Part shown: positions 37,406 to 45,602 of the stretch, in pieces
Numbering within the stretch: position 1 is the stretch's first letter
How the letters are laid out: every line of letters starts with the position of its first letter
NCBI GenBank assembly: GCA_937928575.1
Contig: CALFWW010000042.1
Span: forward strand, 1-45,740
Direction of reading: 5' to 3'
From: an uncultured Saprospiraceae bacterium
GTDB lineage: Bacteria; Bacteroidota; Bacteroidia; Chitinophagales; Saprospiraceae
DNA: 45,740 bases
Translations under genes and position numbers: made by a program
Notes under the pieces: model-generated
The model's database searches: none
What the model was told of the DNA's origin: nothing
What the model saw: only the letters and a program-made list of their open reading frames with translations

Positions 37406-37777
37406 ATGAATTTTTCAATAGAAGCTCCCATTTACAAGATTTTTGACGTCCAAGTTGTCAACGAAAAATTTCAAAAAAGAGAATTCGTTTTGGAAGTCCA
37501 AGATGGAAGTTATGCGCAGTATATCAAGTTTCAATTAGTTCAAGACAAATGTGATTTGATTGATTCTTATGCAGTCGGTGATCAGGTGAAAGTACACTTC
37601 AATCTAAGAGGTAGAGAGTGGCAGGATAAATTTTTCACCAACTTAGACGCTTGGAAATTGGAAAAAATAGGTGCATCCACTGCAGCTACCAAAACACCTC
37701 CACCAGCAGATGCAATGGATTTTCCAAAAGCTGAAAATGCACCTGCCATCGAAGCAGATGATGACCTTCCATTCTAA
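37406..37777 (+). CDS. DUF3127 protein, OB-like, with an SSB-type acidic tail
   Basis: A 123-residue protein. Residues 1-88 match DUF3127 (NFSIEAPIYKIFDVQVVNEKFQKRE, then LRGREWQDKFFTNLDAWKLEKI), a small beta-rich domain resembling an OB fold. After an Ala/Pro-rich linker it ends in EADDDLPF, which looks like the acidic C-terminal tip of single-stranded DNA binding protein (DDDLPF/DDDIPF), the known docking peptide for DNA-repair partners. A DNA-related role is therefore plausible but inferred. It has its own promoter-like element and terminator, so it is a single-gene unit. Confidence 0.85.
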   Translation: MNFSIEAPIYKIFDVQVVNEKFQKREFVLEVQDGSYAQYIKFQLVQDKCDLIDSYAVGDQVKVHFNLRGREWQDKFFTNLDAWKLEKIGASTAATKTPPPADAMDFPKAENAPAIEADDDLPF

Positions 37778-37801
37778 CATTAAATTTTCTAAAAGATATT
37801 T

Positions 37802-37845
37802 GAAAAGCGTTCTTCTCAATCGTGAGGAGAACGCTTTTCTATTTT
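37802..37845 (+). terminator. Rho-independent terminator of the DUF3127 gene
   Basis: A 17-bp stem (37802-37818 with 37823-37839, one G-U pair) closed by the 4-nt loop ATCG and followed by TATTTTG, 24 nt after the stop codon. Confidence 0.9.
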
Positions 37846-37879
37846 GTTTGTATATTTAGGATAACAAATAATTTACACA

Positions 37880-38530
37880 ATGAAGTATTTACATGTAATT
37901 ATACTACTAATCCTTTTCACATTCCTATTTACTAATTGCGACAAAGATGATGATGATTTAGTCCTTTCATGCACTCCCGAATATATTCTCAATAGTTCTT
38001 TCGAAGATAGTGAACCTGGCTTGAGCACTATTCCTGAAGGTTGGGATAATTGTGGTGATACTTTACAATCACCGACCGATCTCTTTCAAAATGACCTTGA
38101 AAATCAATTTATGGTAACCAACATTGCAGAGGAAGGTCAACAATATGTTGGGATGGTGGTACGACCGAATGGAACTAAAGAATGTCTATTCCAAACCCTT
38201 CGTACTCCACTAAATCCTGGTGATTACCAAATATTCATTAGCTATGCAAAACCTATTAATTACACTAGTATCGCAGAAGTAAATTCAGAATATATTATAT
38301 TAGATTTCAATGAACCGATTGCCTTAGAAATAATTGGTGTAAATAATAACAATGAAGAGCAAGTCCTATTAACAACTCCACCCAATGAGTCGACAGATTG
38401 GACTGAACCATCATTCAACATCAATATCACTGAAACGATTAATGAGATAAAATTACAGCCAACTTATATTGGTAGTGATTTTTATGCAGGAGGTATCTTG
38501 ATAGATTATTTTCGAATTGGTGAAAATTAG
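37880..38530 (+). CDS. Lipoprotein, possibly with a galactose-binding-like fold
   Basis: A 216-residue protein with a lipoprotein signal (HVIILLILFTFLFTNC, Cys20) followed by an Asp-rich spacer (DKDDDDL) and then ILNSSFEDSEPG and IPEGWDNCGDT, an opening often seen in carbohydrate-binding or jelly-roll modules of Bacteroidota. The rest is beta-rich (DYQIFISYAKPIN, YAGGILIDYFRIGEN). The function is unknown. The gap 38531-38668 after it shows nothing notable. Confidence 0.6.
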   Translation: MKYLHVIILLILFTFLFTNCDKDDDDLVLSCTPEYILNSSFEDSEPGLSTIPEGWDNCGDTLQSPTDLFQNDLENQFMVTNIAEEGQQYVGMVVRPNGTKECLFQTLRTPLNPGDYQIFISYAKPINYTSIAEVNSEYIILDFNEPIALEIIGVNNNNEEQVLLTTPPNESTDWTEPSFNINITETINEIKLQPTYIGSDFYAGGILIDYFRIGEN

Positions 38531-38668
38531 TCGTTCAGAGTTGAATCGCATCCTACAGTTTCTCTAATTACGAAGGTGTGGTTAAATTATTGAACTATCT
38601 CTTTGTATGGAGATTTAATTCTGGTAAATGAATGAACTCGTTCTCATATTTATAAAACTGATCGCTTA

Positions 38669-39130
38669 CTACTCATACATCTCCATTATCTGCAAAGCAT
38701 GACTTTTGGTTTTCACTTTCTCAATCACATTTTCAATCTTTCCTTTTTCGTCAATGATAAAAGTTGTACGTAACAATCCATCGTATTTCTTCCCCATAAA
38801 TTGTTTTGGTCCCCAGACTCCAAATGCATTGATGACTTCTTTGTCTTCATCTGCTAACAATGGAAATGGAAAGTTGAATTTCTTGATAAAATTCTGATGC
38901 TTTTTTTGAGAATCCGGACTTACACCTAACAATTCAAATCCTAAATCTTGCAGCTCACTATAATGATCTCGTAAGTTACAGGCTTCCAATGTGCAACCTG
39001 GTGTATTGTCTTTTGGATAGAAAAATAGGATTAGTTTTTTGCCTTTGTAATCAGAAAGTTGGATGGTTTCTCCGTTTTCGTCTAGCCCTTTGAATTTTGG
39101 TGCTTTTTCGCCTGCTTGTAGTATTGCCAT
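38669..39130 (-). CDS. bcp: Thioredoxin-dependent thiol peroxidase (BCP/PrxQ type)
   Basis: The ATG at 39130 is chosen over an upstream in-frame start at 39187 because the family begins with MAILQAGEKAPKF; length is 153 residues. The peroxidatic cysteine is in FYPKDNTPGCTLEACNLRD, with the second Cys five residues later as in PrxQ/BCP proteins. It reduces hydroperoxides with thioredoxin in the cytoplasm. It is a single gene. Confidence 0.94.
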   Translation of the reverse strand: MAILQAGEKAPKFKGLDENGETIQLSDYKGKKLILFFYPKDNTPGCTLEACNLRDHYSELQDLGFELLGVSPDSQKKHQNFIKKFNFPFPLLADEDKEVINAFGVWGPKQFMGKKYDGLLRTTFIIDEKGKIENVIEKVKTKSHALQIMEMYE

Positions 39131-39262
39131 TCTTGATTTATTTTTGTTATGATTTATAGCTTTGAAATCTGGGTTTTGAAAGGGCACGCGGTTACGTTGG
39201 ATTGCAACATGCCCACCTCCAGCAATTCAAAATAAAGATTCCAGCTCCTCATAGAAACAACC

Positions 39263-40984
39263 TTACTTCAAAAATGTTCTCTCCAGCACCGAAGTATTTC
39301 CCAAATTATCAGAAACCGTGATGACCAACTGATGCTCCCCTTTTCCAATGGAACCATCGAAATGATGAATCAACAAATCCTTTTTAGAATCATACTCCAT
39401 TAAAATCCAGTTTCCATCGACTGTTGCGTAATATTTCATGTTGGGAACATTTCTAGCGACCTCATAATTATCGGTAATCTTGAAAGTCATTTTTGGAACC
39501 CCTCTTAAATCTTTTTTAAATGACTTGGGTTCAATCTTCGGCGGTGTTTTGTCCAACATAATGGAGTAGTCTCCAAATTCTCTAGCTTTGGTTTCTAATT
39601 GACCACCGTCCCATTTTCCACCACAATTAATAATCTCACCGTCTTTATCACAATTGGCGATGAAGGCTTTGTCTCGAAATTCATCAGGCACATGATGTCC
39701 TTTAATCCCGATATCAAAATATTTATGAACCGGTGATTTATAATTATGTATGTGATGAACTTGAGAGTAAATATTGTAAGATGCTTCCGATGAAGTGTGA
39801 TAATTCATGTACAAGTTTTCATACAAAGCACCTTTTGGAAAATAGAGATAAAGATTGTTGTTGTCAATGATATTTTCTTCTCCGATTTTCAAAATGTAAT
39901 TGAAGCTGGAAGAATTCGGATCTTTTACATTTCCTCTTTTTGCCCAGAAAGTCAGTTTAGAAGTATTACCCTCTGCATCTTTTACATCCATCACAATTTT
40001 GGTCGCTTTATCCTTATATAATTTGACGACACCTTTTTCTTCTTTCACGTTTTTGTAGATGGACAGCTTATTTCCTGGCAACGCAAAACATCTGTTATAA
40101 TAACTCTTCTTCGATTTCAATTCACCATAATCCAAATGAGCATTAATATATCTCGTCTCATCAAATGAAAAAGTTTCCATTTCAAAATCATAGAAAGGGA
40201 CATCATCTTTTGACATGGCAATTGAGTAAACCCCATTCCAATTGGAGGCACCATTCATGTGATCATAGGCCTTTAGTGCAAATCCACATCGCCATGCTCC
40301 TATGGAAATCGTATCTCCTTTAATTCGGTAATCTCCGGATTTAGTTTTCACCAAACTGTATGCCTTCGTTCCAATCTCTTCTCTTTTGTCATTGAGATGA
40401 TACACTTTCAAGTTGTGTAATTTGGGACGAATATTGTCTTTCACGGCGATTCCAAATAATAATGGGTTGATTGGTTTTTCTGATTTGGTGTCTCTAATTT
40501 CGAAATGCAGATGCGGACCAAAAGAACGACCGGACAATCCCATTTTACCAATTACCTCACTTTTTGTGATTTTAAATGCTCCGGGTTGTGGAAACAATTC
40601 TATTTCAAAAGTTTGTTTGGCGTATTGTTGTTGTTTGACAAAATCATCGATGTCTTTTCGAAATTTCTGAAGATGTGCAAAAACAGAAGTGTAACCATTT
40701 GGATGATCGATGTATAATACTTTTCCATAACCACCTGCACTTACTTTGATTCTTGAGACATGTCCATCTGCAATGGCATACAAAGGATGTCCGATTTTTC
40801 CGTCTTTTGATTTGATGTCAATTCCCGCATGTAGATGATTGGTCCTTAATTCTCCAAAAGTACCTGACAACTTTATAGGGTGGTCTACAGGAGAACGAAA
40901 ATAGTCTGTTGGATATTCTTTTTTATCAGTAGTAAATGAATTTGAAAAAAAGAAAAAGAAAAGACTGCAAAATAAAATGCGCAT
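39263..40984 (-). CDS. M23 family (LytM) metallopeptidase
   Basis: A 573-residue exported protein (signal RILFCSLFFFFFSNSF). The LytM/M23 zinc peptidase domain is at about residues 30-180: GTFGELRTNHLHAGIDI gives the first His and Asp, and GRSFGPHLHFEIRD the HxH pair. It probably cuts peptidoglycan cross-bridges or acts as a cell-wall remodelling factor in the periplasm. The C-terminal part (about 200-573) is beta-rich with Ig-like pieces (DNYEVARNVPNMKYYATVDG, LVITVSDNLGNTSVLERTF), a layout common in Bacteroidota. The gene starts 7 nt after the aat stop, so the two are probably co-transcribed. Confidence 0.93.
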   Translation of the reverse strand: MRILFCSLFFFFFSNSFTTDKKEYPTDYFRSPVDHPIKLSGTFGELRTNHLHAGIDIKSKDGKIGHPLYAIADGHVSRIKVSAGGYGKVLYIDHPNGYTSVFAHLQKFRKDIDDFVKQQQYAKQTFEIELFPQPGAFKITKSEVIGKMGLSGRSFGPHLHFEIRDTKSEKPINPLLFGIAVKDNIRPKLHNLKVYHLNDKREEIGTKAYSLVKTKSGDYRIKGDTISIGAWRCGFALKAYDHMNGASNWNGVYSIAMSKDDVPFYDFEMETFSFDETRYINAHLDYGELKSKKSYYNRCFALPGNKLSIYKNVKEEKGVVKLYKDKATKIVMDVKDAEGNTSKLTFWAKRGNVKDPNSSSFNYILKIGEENIIDNNNLYLYFPKGALYENLYMNYHTSSEASYNIYSQVHHIHNYKSPVHKYFDIGIKGHHVPDEFRDKAFIANCDKDGEIINCGGKWDGGQLETKAREFGDYSIMLDKTPPKIEPKSFKKDLRGVPKMTFKITDNYEVARNVPNMKYYATVDGNWILMEYDSKKDLLIHHFDGSIGKGEHQLVITVSDNLGNTSVLERTFLK

Positions 40985-40991
40985 TATGGAC

Positions 40992-41696
40992 TTAAGTTTT
41001 TGTTGTAAATAATTTGTTCCAATTACCTTCTAACGATTTTTCTGAAGAATTCTTACGCATATAATTTAAAAATTCTCGTCGAGGAATAGGTCTCCCCCCC
41101 AAACTCTCAAGATGGGCAGTTTGTTGTTGGCAATCGATTAACCAAAAGCCTTTTTCTTTCAATTTCCGAACAATAGAGATGAATCCAAATTTGGAAGCAT
41201 TACTGACATGTGTGAACATACTTTCGCCAAAAAATATTTTACCTAATGATACACCATATAATCCTCCCACTAATTTTCCATCTTTCAATACTTCAACAGA
41301 ATGTGCTGCACCCTGTTCATGTAATCCGACATAAGCATTTATCATATCTTCGGTTATCCAAGTACCACCGGATTGTCCTTTTCTTTTTTGGATTTGGCAA
41401 TTGCGCATGACCATTTCAAATTGCTGGTCATAGGTGACTTCGAATTTATTTTTATTGAAATAACTTCGCATACTTTTTGAAATCTTCAATTCGTCCGGAA
41501 ATAAAACGAAACGTGGATCAGGCGACCACCAGATGATTGGATCTTCAGGATTGAACCAAGGAAATAAACCGATGCTGTATGCCTTTAGTAATCGTTCGCG
41601 AGAAAGATCGCCGCCAACCGCTAACACCCCATCAGGATTGGCTAGCTCCGGATTGGGAAATGAAATCTCGTCTTCTGATAACCAAAATACTGGCAA
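40992..41696 (-). CDS. aat: Leucyl/phenylalanyl-tRNA--protein transferase
   Basis: A 234-residue enzyme that adds Leu or Phe to the N-terminus of proteins with basic N-terminal residues, creating degradation signals. Recognised by FPNPELANPDGVLAVGGDLS, GLFPWFNPEDPIIWWSPDPR, HSVEVLKDGKLVGGLYGVSL and FFGESMF. It lies just downstream of clpS, whose product binds exactly these signals, so the pair encodes two steps of the N-degron pathway. It precedes the M23 gene by 7 nt. Confidence 0.96.
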   Translation of the reverse strand: MPVFWLSEDEISFPNPELANPDGVLAVGGDLSRERLLKAYSIGLFPWFNPEDPIIWWSPDPRFVLFPDELKISKSMRSYFNKNKFEVTYDQQFEMVMRNCQIQKRKGQSGGTWITEDMINAYVGLHEQGAAHSVEVLKDGKLVGGLYGVSLGKIFFGESMFTHVSNASKFGFISIVRKLKEKGFWLIDCQQQTAHLESLGGRPIPRREFLNYMRKNSSEKSLEGNWNKLFTTKT

Positions 41697-41821
41697 TGGA
41701 TGTTGTTTTTTATTGTGTTAGTTCGGCGTAGGCTGGCCTGCGTCGTAGTTAAAAGGAAAATTCTTTTTTCCAAAGTGAAGTTTTGATTAAAACTTACAGA
41801 AGCAAAACAGAATTTAGCTCA

Positions 41822-41842
41822 AGCGTAGGCACAGCCTACGCT
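41822..41842. repeat. 9-bp inverted repeat
   Basis: AGCGTAGGC (41822-41830) and GCCTACGCT (41834-41842) with a 3-nt loop, in the gap between aat and clpS. GCGTAGGC recurs near 41725. It could be the upstream part of the clpS terminator region or a small repeat. Confidence 0.6.
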
Positions 41843-41850
41843 TATCCCCC

Positions 41851-41891
41851 AAAAAAAGAATTGCAATGACAACAGTTCGTCATTGCAATTC
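41851..41891 (-). terminator. Rho-independent terminator of clpS
   Basis: GAATTGCAATGAC (41858-41870) is perfectly complementary to 41879-41891 (13 bp, 8-nt loop). On the minus strand it is followed by seven T residues, 25 nt past the clpS stop. Confidence 0.9.
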
Positions 41892-41915
41892 CAAAAATAA
41901 AAAATTTTAATTTTC

Positions 41916-42224
41916 TTAAGCGTCCATTTCTTCTATGACCGCAGATAATCCGCGATCTACCAAACCGTCTTTCAATGGTTTGAGAATATTTTTAGGAGCA
42001 GTTTTCACAGTCGCTTTTCCTTTGTAGTGTACAATTAAGGAAAGCTGTTCAGCTTGTTCAAAAGAATGATTTATGATATCTATGAAACATTGGATCACCC
42101 AATCAAAAGTATTTACATCATCATTATATACTATCAATTGCGAAAAAGATCCAGTGTCTGATACTTCGTCCTCAATGGCTACATCCGTTTCTTCTAATTC
42201 TTGCGTGCCGTGGTTTTCTAACAT
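41916..42224 (-). CDS. clpS: ATP-dependent Clp protease adaptor ClpS
   Basis: A 102-residue adaptor that hands N-degron proteins to ClpAP. The ClpS core is clear: VYNDDVNTFDWVIQCF (N-degron pocket and helix start), HSFEQAEQLSLIVHYKGKA and the C-terminal LVDRGLSAVIEEM. The acidic N-terminal extension is typical. Its neighbours are the peroxiredoxin gene upstream (33-nt gap) and aat downstream, matching a shared N-degron role with aat. Confidence 0.94.
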   Translation of the reverse strand: MLENHGTQELEETDVAIEDEVSDTGSFSQLIVYNDDVNTFDWVIQCFIDIINHSFEQAEQLSLIVHYKGKATVKTAPKNILKPLKDGLVDRGLSAVIEEMDA

Positions 42225-42257
42225 AATCGTTAAATTTTGTGTAGTTAAAAAATAGGT

Positions 42258-42728
42258 TTAGTTCAGCGATGATAAAGTTTCCTTTACTTTTTCAAAGTTT
42301 GGCAAATCACCTGCAGATTCTAACACTTCTGCGTACTGAACAGTTCCCTCTTTGTCGATAACAAATGCTGAACGTTTTGAAACACCTTTCATGTCTAGAA
42401 CAAAATTTTCATATAATGCACCATACGCACGAGAAACATTTTTGTTGAAGTCAGAAAGCATCGTAAAGTTATAGTTGTTATCGTTTTTAAACTTTTCGAG
42501 TGTAAATAACGAATCAACAGAAACAGCTAATACTTTTGCGTTGAGCCCTTCATAATCGGCAAGATTGTCTCTCATGGTACAAAGTTCATCAGTACAAACA
42601 CCAGTGAATGCCAGTGGAAAAAAAAGAAGTACAACATTTTGTCCTCTAAAATCTTCTAAAGAAACTTCAGATTTATCTGTCGCTCTCAAAGAAAAGGTAG
42701 GAGCTTTATCTCCGTTGGTTATCATCAT
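42258..42728 (-). CDS. Peroxiredoxin (AhpC/TSA family, AhpE-like)
   Basis: The ATG at 42728 (MMITNGDKAPTFSL) is chosen over an upstream TTG at 42788, since family members begin this way; length is 156 residues. The peroxidatic cysteine is in FPLAFTGVCTDELC, fitting PxxxTxxC, with a nearby second Cys. DNNYNFTMLSDFNKNVSRAYG is typical of AhpE-like one- or two-Cys enzymes. It removes hydroperoxides in the cytoplasm. Upstream lies the palindromic repeat at 42803. Confidence 0.92.
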   Translation of the reverse strand: MMITNGDKAPTFSLRATDKSEVSLEDFRGQNVVLLFFPLAFTGVCTDELCTMRDNLADYEGLNAKVLAVSVDSLFTLEKFKNDNNYNFTMLSDFNKNVSRAYGALYENFVLDMKGVSKRSAFVIDKEGTVQYAEVLESAGDLPNFEKVKETLSSLN

Positions 42729-42802
42729 AGTCTGGTTTAGTTTTAAAAGTACTGGAATGTCAAAGCTTCTTTCCCGGAAGCTCCACAAATATAGGGTATT
42801 TA

Positions 42803-42964
42803 ATGCAAATTGAACTCTATAATTGCTGATTTCTATGAGAAAAATTTATCGATATCTGCGTTGGAAATACTCACCATAACTAAGGCTATGTTTGCGTTTT
42901 CCGTCTTAATCTCAATAAATTTTCCTTCCATATAAATAACCAAATTATAGCGTACAAGTTGCAT
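42803..42964. mobile_element. MITE-like palindromic element, copy A
   Basis: The ends are imperfect inverted repeats: ATGCAAATTGAACTCTATAA (from 42803, plus) and ATGCAACTTGTACGCTATAA (from 42964, minus), each followed by TTnnTATG and A-rich sequence. The element is about 162 bp, and a related sequence lies at 45603 in the opposite orientation. On the minus strand it contains a 32-codon frame (42931-42833) beginning MEGKFIEIKTENANIALV, preserved in the second copy. No transposase is present, so movement in trans or a non-mobile repeat origin are both open. Confidence 0.55.
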
Positions 42965-43006
42965 ATAAAACAATTTTCGTTTTTTTAAGCTTAATTTAAC
43001 GTAATC

Positions 43007-43909
43007 ATGAAGGCAGAGAAAAGAGCTTATTTAGAACTCCATATTGCAGTATTATTGTTCGGTTTTACTGCTATTTTGGGTGATTTGATCGTTTTGAAGG
43101 CAGTTCCCCTAGTATGGTGGCGCGTTTTGATCACTTCTATCAGTTTATTTTTTTTGATAGGATTTGGTAAAACCTTAAAAAATATTCCTAGAAAAAGAAT
43201 TTTACAATTCATGGGAATTGGCATTTTAGTCGCCTTACATTGGATTACTTTTTTTGGTTCAATCAAATATTCAAATGCATCCATATGTCTCGTGTGTCTG
43301 GCAACCACTTCTTTTTTCACATCGTTTTTGGAACCCATATTTACTGCCTCAAAATTCAAATGGTACGAATTAGTGATTGGTGCGATGATCATTCCAGGGA
43401 TGATTTTGGTGGTAAATAATATAGAAATTGAAATGATGACGGGTGTTTGGATGGGTATTGTATCTGCATTGTTAGCAAGTTTGTTTGCCATCTTCAACAA
43501 ATCATTGGTTAATGAAGCAGACTCGTTAAGTATTACTTTTTTAGAATTAGGAAGTGCATGGATTTTCATTTCCCTCATTTTTCCATTTTACTATAATAGG
43601 TTTCCTGATGATAATTTTTGGCCCGTCGGAACAGATTGGTTGTATCTGATTATTCTAGCACTATTGTGTACAACACTCGCTTATGTATTGGCATTGCGCG
43701 CATTAAAATATATTTCTGCTTTTGCTGCGAATTTGACTGTCAATTTGGAACCTGTTTATGGAATATTCCTTGCAATCTGGATTTTAAAAGAAAATAAAGA
43801 ATTGAATAGCGGTTTCTACTTAGGGGTTTTTATAATTTTGCTCGCTGTATTCAGTTATCCATTTATAAAAAACTGGTTAGCTCCAAAAAATCAAAAATTA
43901 CAAAATTAA
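43007..43909 (+). CDS. EamA-type (drug/metabolite transporter) membrane protein
   Basis: A 300-residue integral membrane protein with about ten hydrophobic helices in two EamA repeats: the first from ELHIAVLLFGFTAILGDLIV with WWRVLITSISLFFLIG, the second from GVWMGIVSALLASLFAIFNK with LALRALKYISAFAANLTVNL and EPVYGIFLAIWILKE, a DMT-superfamily signature. It probably exports small metabolites; the substrate is unknown. The next gene starts 7 nt after its stop, so they form an operon. Confidence 0.9.
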   Translation: MKAEKRAYLELHIAVLLFGFTAILGDLIVLKAVPLVWWRVLITSISLFFLIGFGKTLKNIPRKRILQFMGIGILVALHWITFFGSIKYSNASICLVCLATTSFFTSFLEPIFTASKFKWYELVIGAMIIPGMILVVNNIEIEMMTGVWMGIVSALLASLFAIFNKSLVNEADSLSITFLELGSAWIFISLIFPFYYNRFPDDNFWPVGTDWLYLIILALLCTTLAYVLALRALKYISAFAANLTVNLEPVYGIFLAIWILKENKELNSGFYLGVFIILLAVFSYPFIKNWLAPKNQKLQN

Positions 43910-43916
43910 ATTGCAA

Positions 43917-44567
43917 ATGGAGAAAGGATTAATGTGGAATGCGGAATTGATCAAATATTGTCAAGTGCATTCCACCTCAGTTGATGATGTATTGTTAGAA
44001 TTAGAACGAGATACGCACATTAAAGAGTTGGTACCTCAGATGATCAGTGGGAATTTTCAAGGCAAATTAATGCAATTGCTAAGTGCTATGATTCAACCAA
44101 AATACGTTTTGGAAATTGGAACTTTCACCGGTTTTTCCGCTATCTGCTGGGCTGCCGGATTACAACAAGGTGGGATGATTCACACGATTGAAGTTAATGA
44201 AGAATTGGAATCCATGATTCTTCATTATTTTGAAAAAGCCAAAGTTCAGGATAAAATCAAATTGCATATCGGAAATGCACTTGAAATTATCCCCACACTA
44301 AAAGAGCAATTTGATATCGTATTCATTGATGCTAGAAAGACGGATTATAAAGATTATTACAATCTCGTTTTTGACAAGGTAAGAGTTGGAGGATTTATTT
44401 TTGCCGACAATGTAGTGTGGGATGGCAAGGTTTTAAATAACAATAAAGATCTGAAAACACAAGCAATTGTTGATTTCAACAAAATGATATTGGAGGATCA
44501 TCGTGTCGAGTGTTTAATGTTGCCGTTCAACGATGGAATTACTATTGCTAGGAAATTGAATGAATAA
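43917..44567 (+). CDS. SAM-dependent O-methyltransferase (class I, COMT-like)
   Basis: A 216-residue enzyme; ATG at 43917 is chosen over a TTG two codons earlier. SAM-binding motif I is YVLEIGTFTGFSAICWA and the catalytic acidic region is DIVFIDARKTDYKDYY, followed by FADNVVWDGKV, as in the family 3 / catechol O-methyltransferase-like group. The substrate is unknown. It overlaps the next gene by 8 nt. Confidence 0.92.
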   Translation: MEKGLMWNAELIKYCQVHSTSVDDVLLELERDTHIKELVPQMISGNFQGKLMQLLSAMIQPKYVLEIGTFTGFSAICWAAGLQQGGMIHTIEVNEELESMILHYFEKAKVQDKIKLHIGNALEIIPTLKEQFDIVFIDARKTDYKDYYNLVFDKVRVGGFIFADNVVWDGKVLNNNKDLKTQAIVDFNKMILEDHRVECLMLPFNDGITIARKLNE

Positions 44568-45504
44568 CAAAAAAACATACCAACAATTCTGCAAAGAAAA
44601 TCTTCACCTTCCCATATTCGCTATGGATTGGTACTTGGATGCGGTATGTCAAGATGGGAAATGGGAAGTTGTATTGTTAGAAGAAAATGGAAATGTATTT
44701 GCAGCACATCCTTATTTCATCAAAAAGAAAGGGCCCTTTAAGTATATCACGATGCCTCATCTTTGCAAATACATGGGACCGTTTTATGCAGATCATATTC
44801 AAGATGCTGATCAAAAAAGTCAGATCAATCAACAATTACTTGAGTTACTACCAAAAGTGGATCATGTCAATCAAAATTTTCATTATGCGGTTGAAGATGT
44901 CGATGCTTTTCTCGCCAGGAATTTCACTTCTAAAGCATGTTACTCTTATCGAATCGAAGACTTAAGTCATTTGGAAAAAGTTTTCAAAAATTTCAATAGT
45001 GACTATCGCAATAATAAAATTAAAAAAGCAAAATCTACTGTTACAATTCATCAAGATCTATCCATCGAAGAATTTTATCGTGTCAATAAGATGAGTTTTG
45101 ACAGACAAGAGATGGCGGTTCCTTATTCACTTCCTTTTTTGAAAAAATTAGATGAAGTACTTGCTAAAAAAAAGCAACGGAAAATTTTCTATGCAAAGGA
45201 TAAAGACAACAATATACACTCTGTTGTTTATTTGATCTGGGATAACACCGCGGCCTATTATCATATCGCTGGGGATCATCCTGTTTTGCGTAAAAGTGGA
45301 AGTGGGATTTTATTGGTTTGGGAAGTTATTCAGTATACCAAAAATGTACTCGGTCTCCATATTTTTGATTTTGAAGGAAGTATGATCCCTCCGATTGAAA
45401 GAGTGCGGAAAAAATTTGGGGCCACGAGGAAAAATTATTTTAACGTTACTCAGTTTAATTCTAAAGCATTTGAGTTGTTGGTTAATTTTCGGTCGAAGGG
45501 TTGA
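44560..45504 (+). CDS. GNAT-fold / FemAB-like acyltransferase
   Basis: A 314-residue protein starting with an ATG that overlaps the end of the methyltransferase gene. The N-terminal half (IFAMDWYLDAVCQDGKWEVV, PHLCKYMGPFY) and the C-terminal acetyltransferase fold (FYAKDKDNNIHSVVYLIWDN, YYHIAGDHP, HIFDFEGSM) resemble the GNAT/FemAB-like proteins of Bacteroidota, which transfer acyl or aminoacyl groups. The substrate is unknown. It is the last gene of the EamA-methyltransferase-GNAT unit. Confidence 0.75.
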   Translation: MNNKKTYQQFCKENLHLPIFAMDWYLDAVCQDGKWEVVLLEENGNVFAAHPYFIKKKGPFKYITMPHLCKYMGPFYADHIQDADQKSQINQQLLELLPKVDHVNQNFHYAVEDVDAFLARNFTSKACYSYRIEDLSHLEKVFKNFNSDYRNNKIKKAKSTVTIHQDLSIEEFYRVNKMSFDRQEMAVPYSLPFLKKLDEVLAKKKQRKIFYAKDKDNNIHSVVYLIWDNTAAYYHIAGDHPVLRKSGSGILLVWEVIQYTKNVLGLHIFDFEGSMIPPIERVRKKFGATRKNYFNVTQFNSKAFELLVNFRSKG

Positions 45505-45602
45505 GTTAATTAAAAAATATAAATTGACCATAGCTTCGTGGGCTCGTGGAGTGCGATAAAATGGGCATCAATTTGCAAGCAAAAAAACAACTAAAGGTGA
45601 TT

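Noticed and set aside
42833..42931. 32-codon frame on the minus strand as a real gene
   Set aside because: The frame is conserved between two element copies, but it is very short and lies within a palindromic repeat, so it is reported as part of the element rather than as a CDS.
43027..43578. Antisense ORF of 183 codons
   Set aside because: It lies within the EamA transporter gene, which has clear membrane helices and family motifs.
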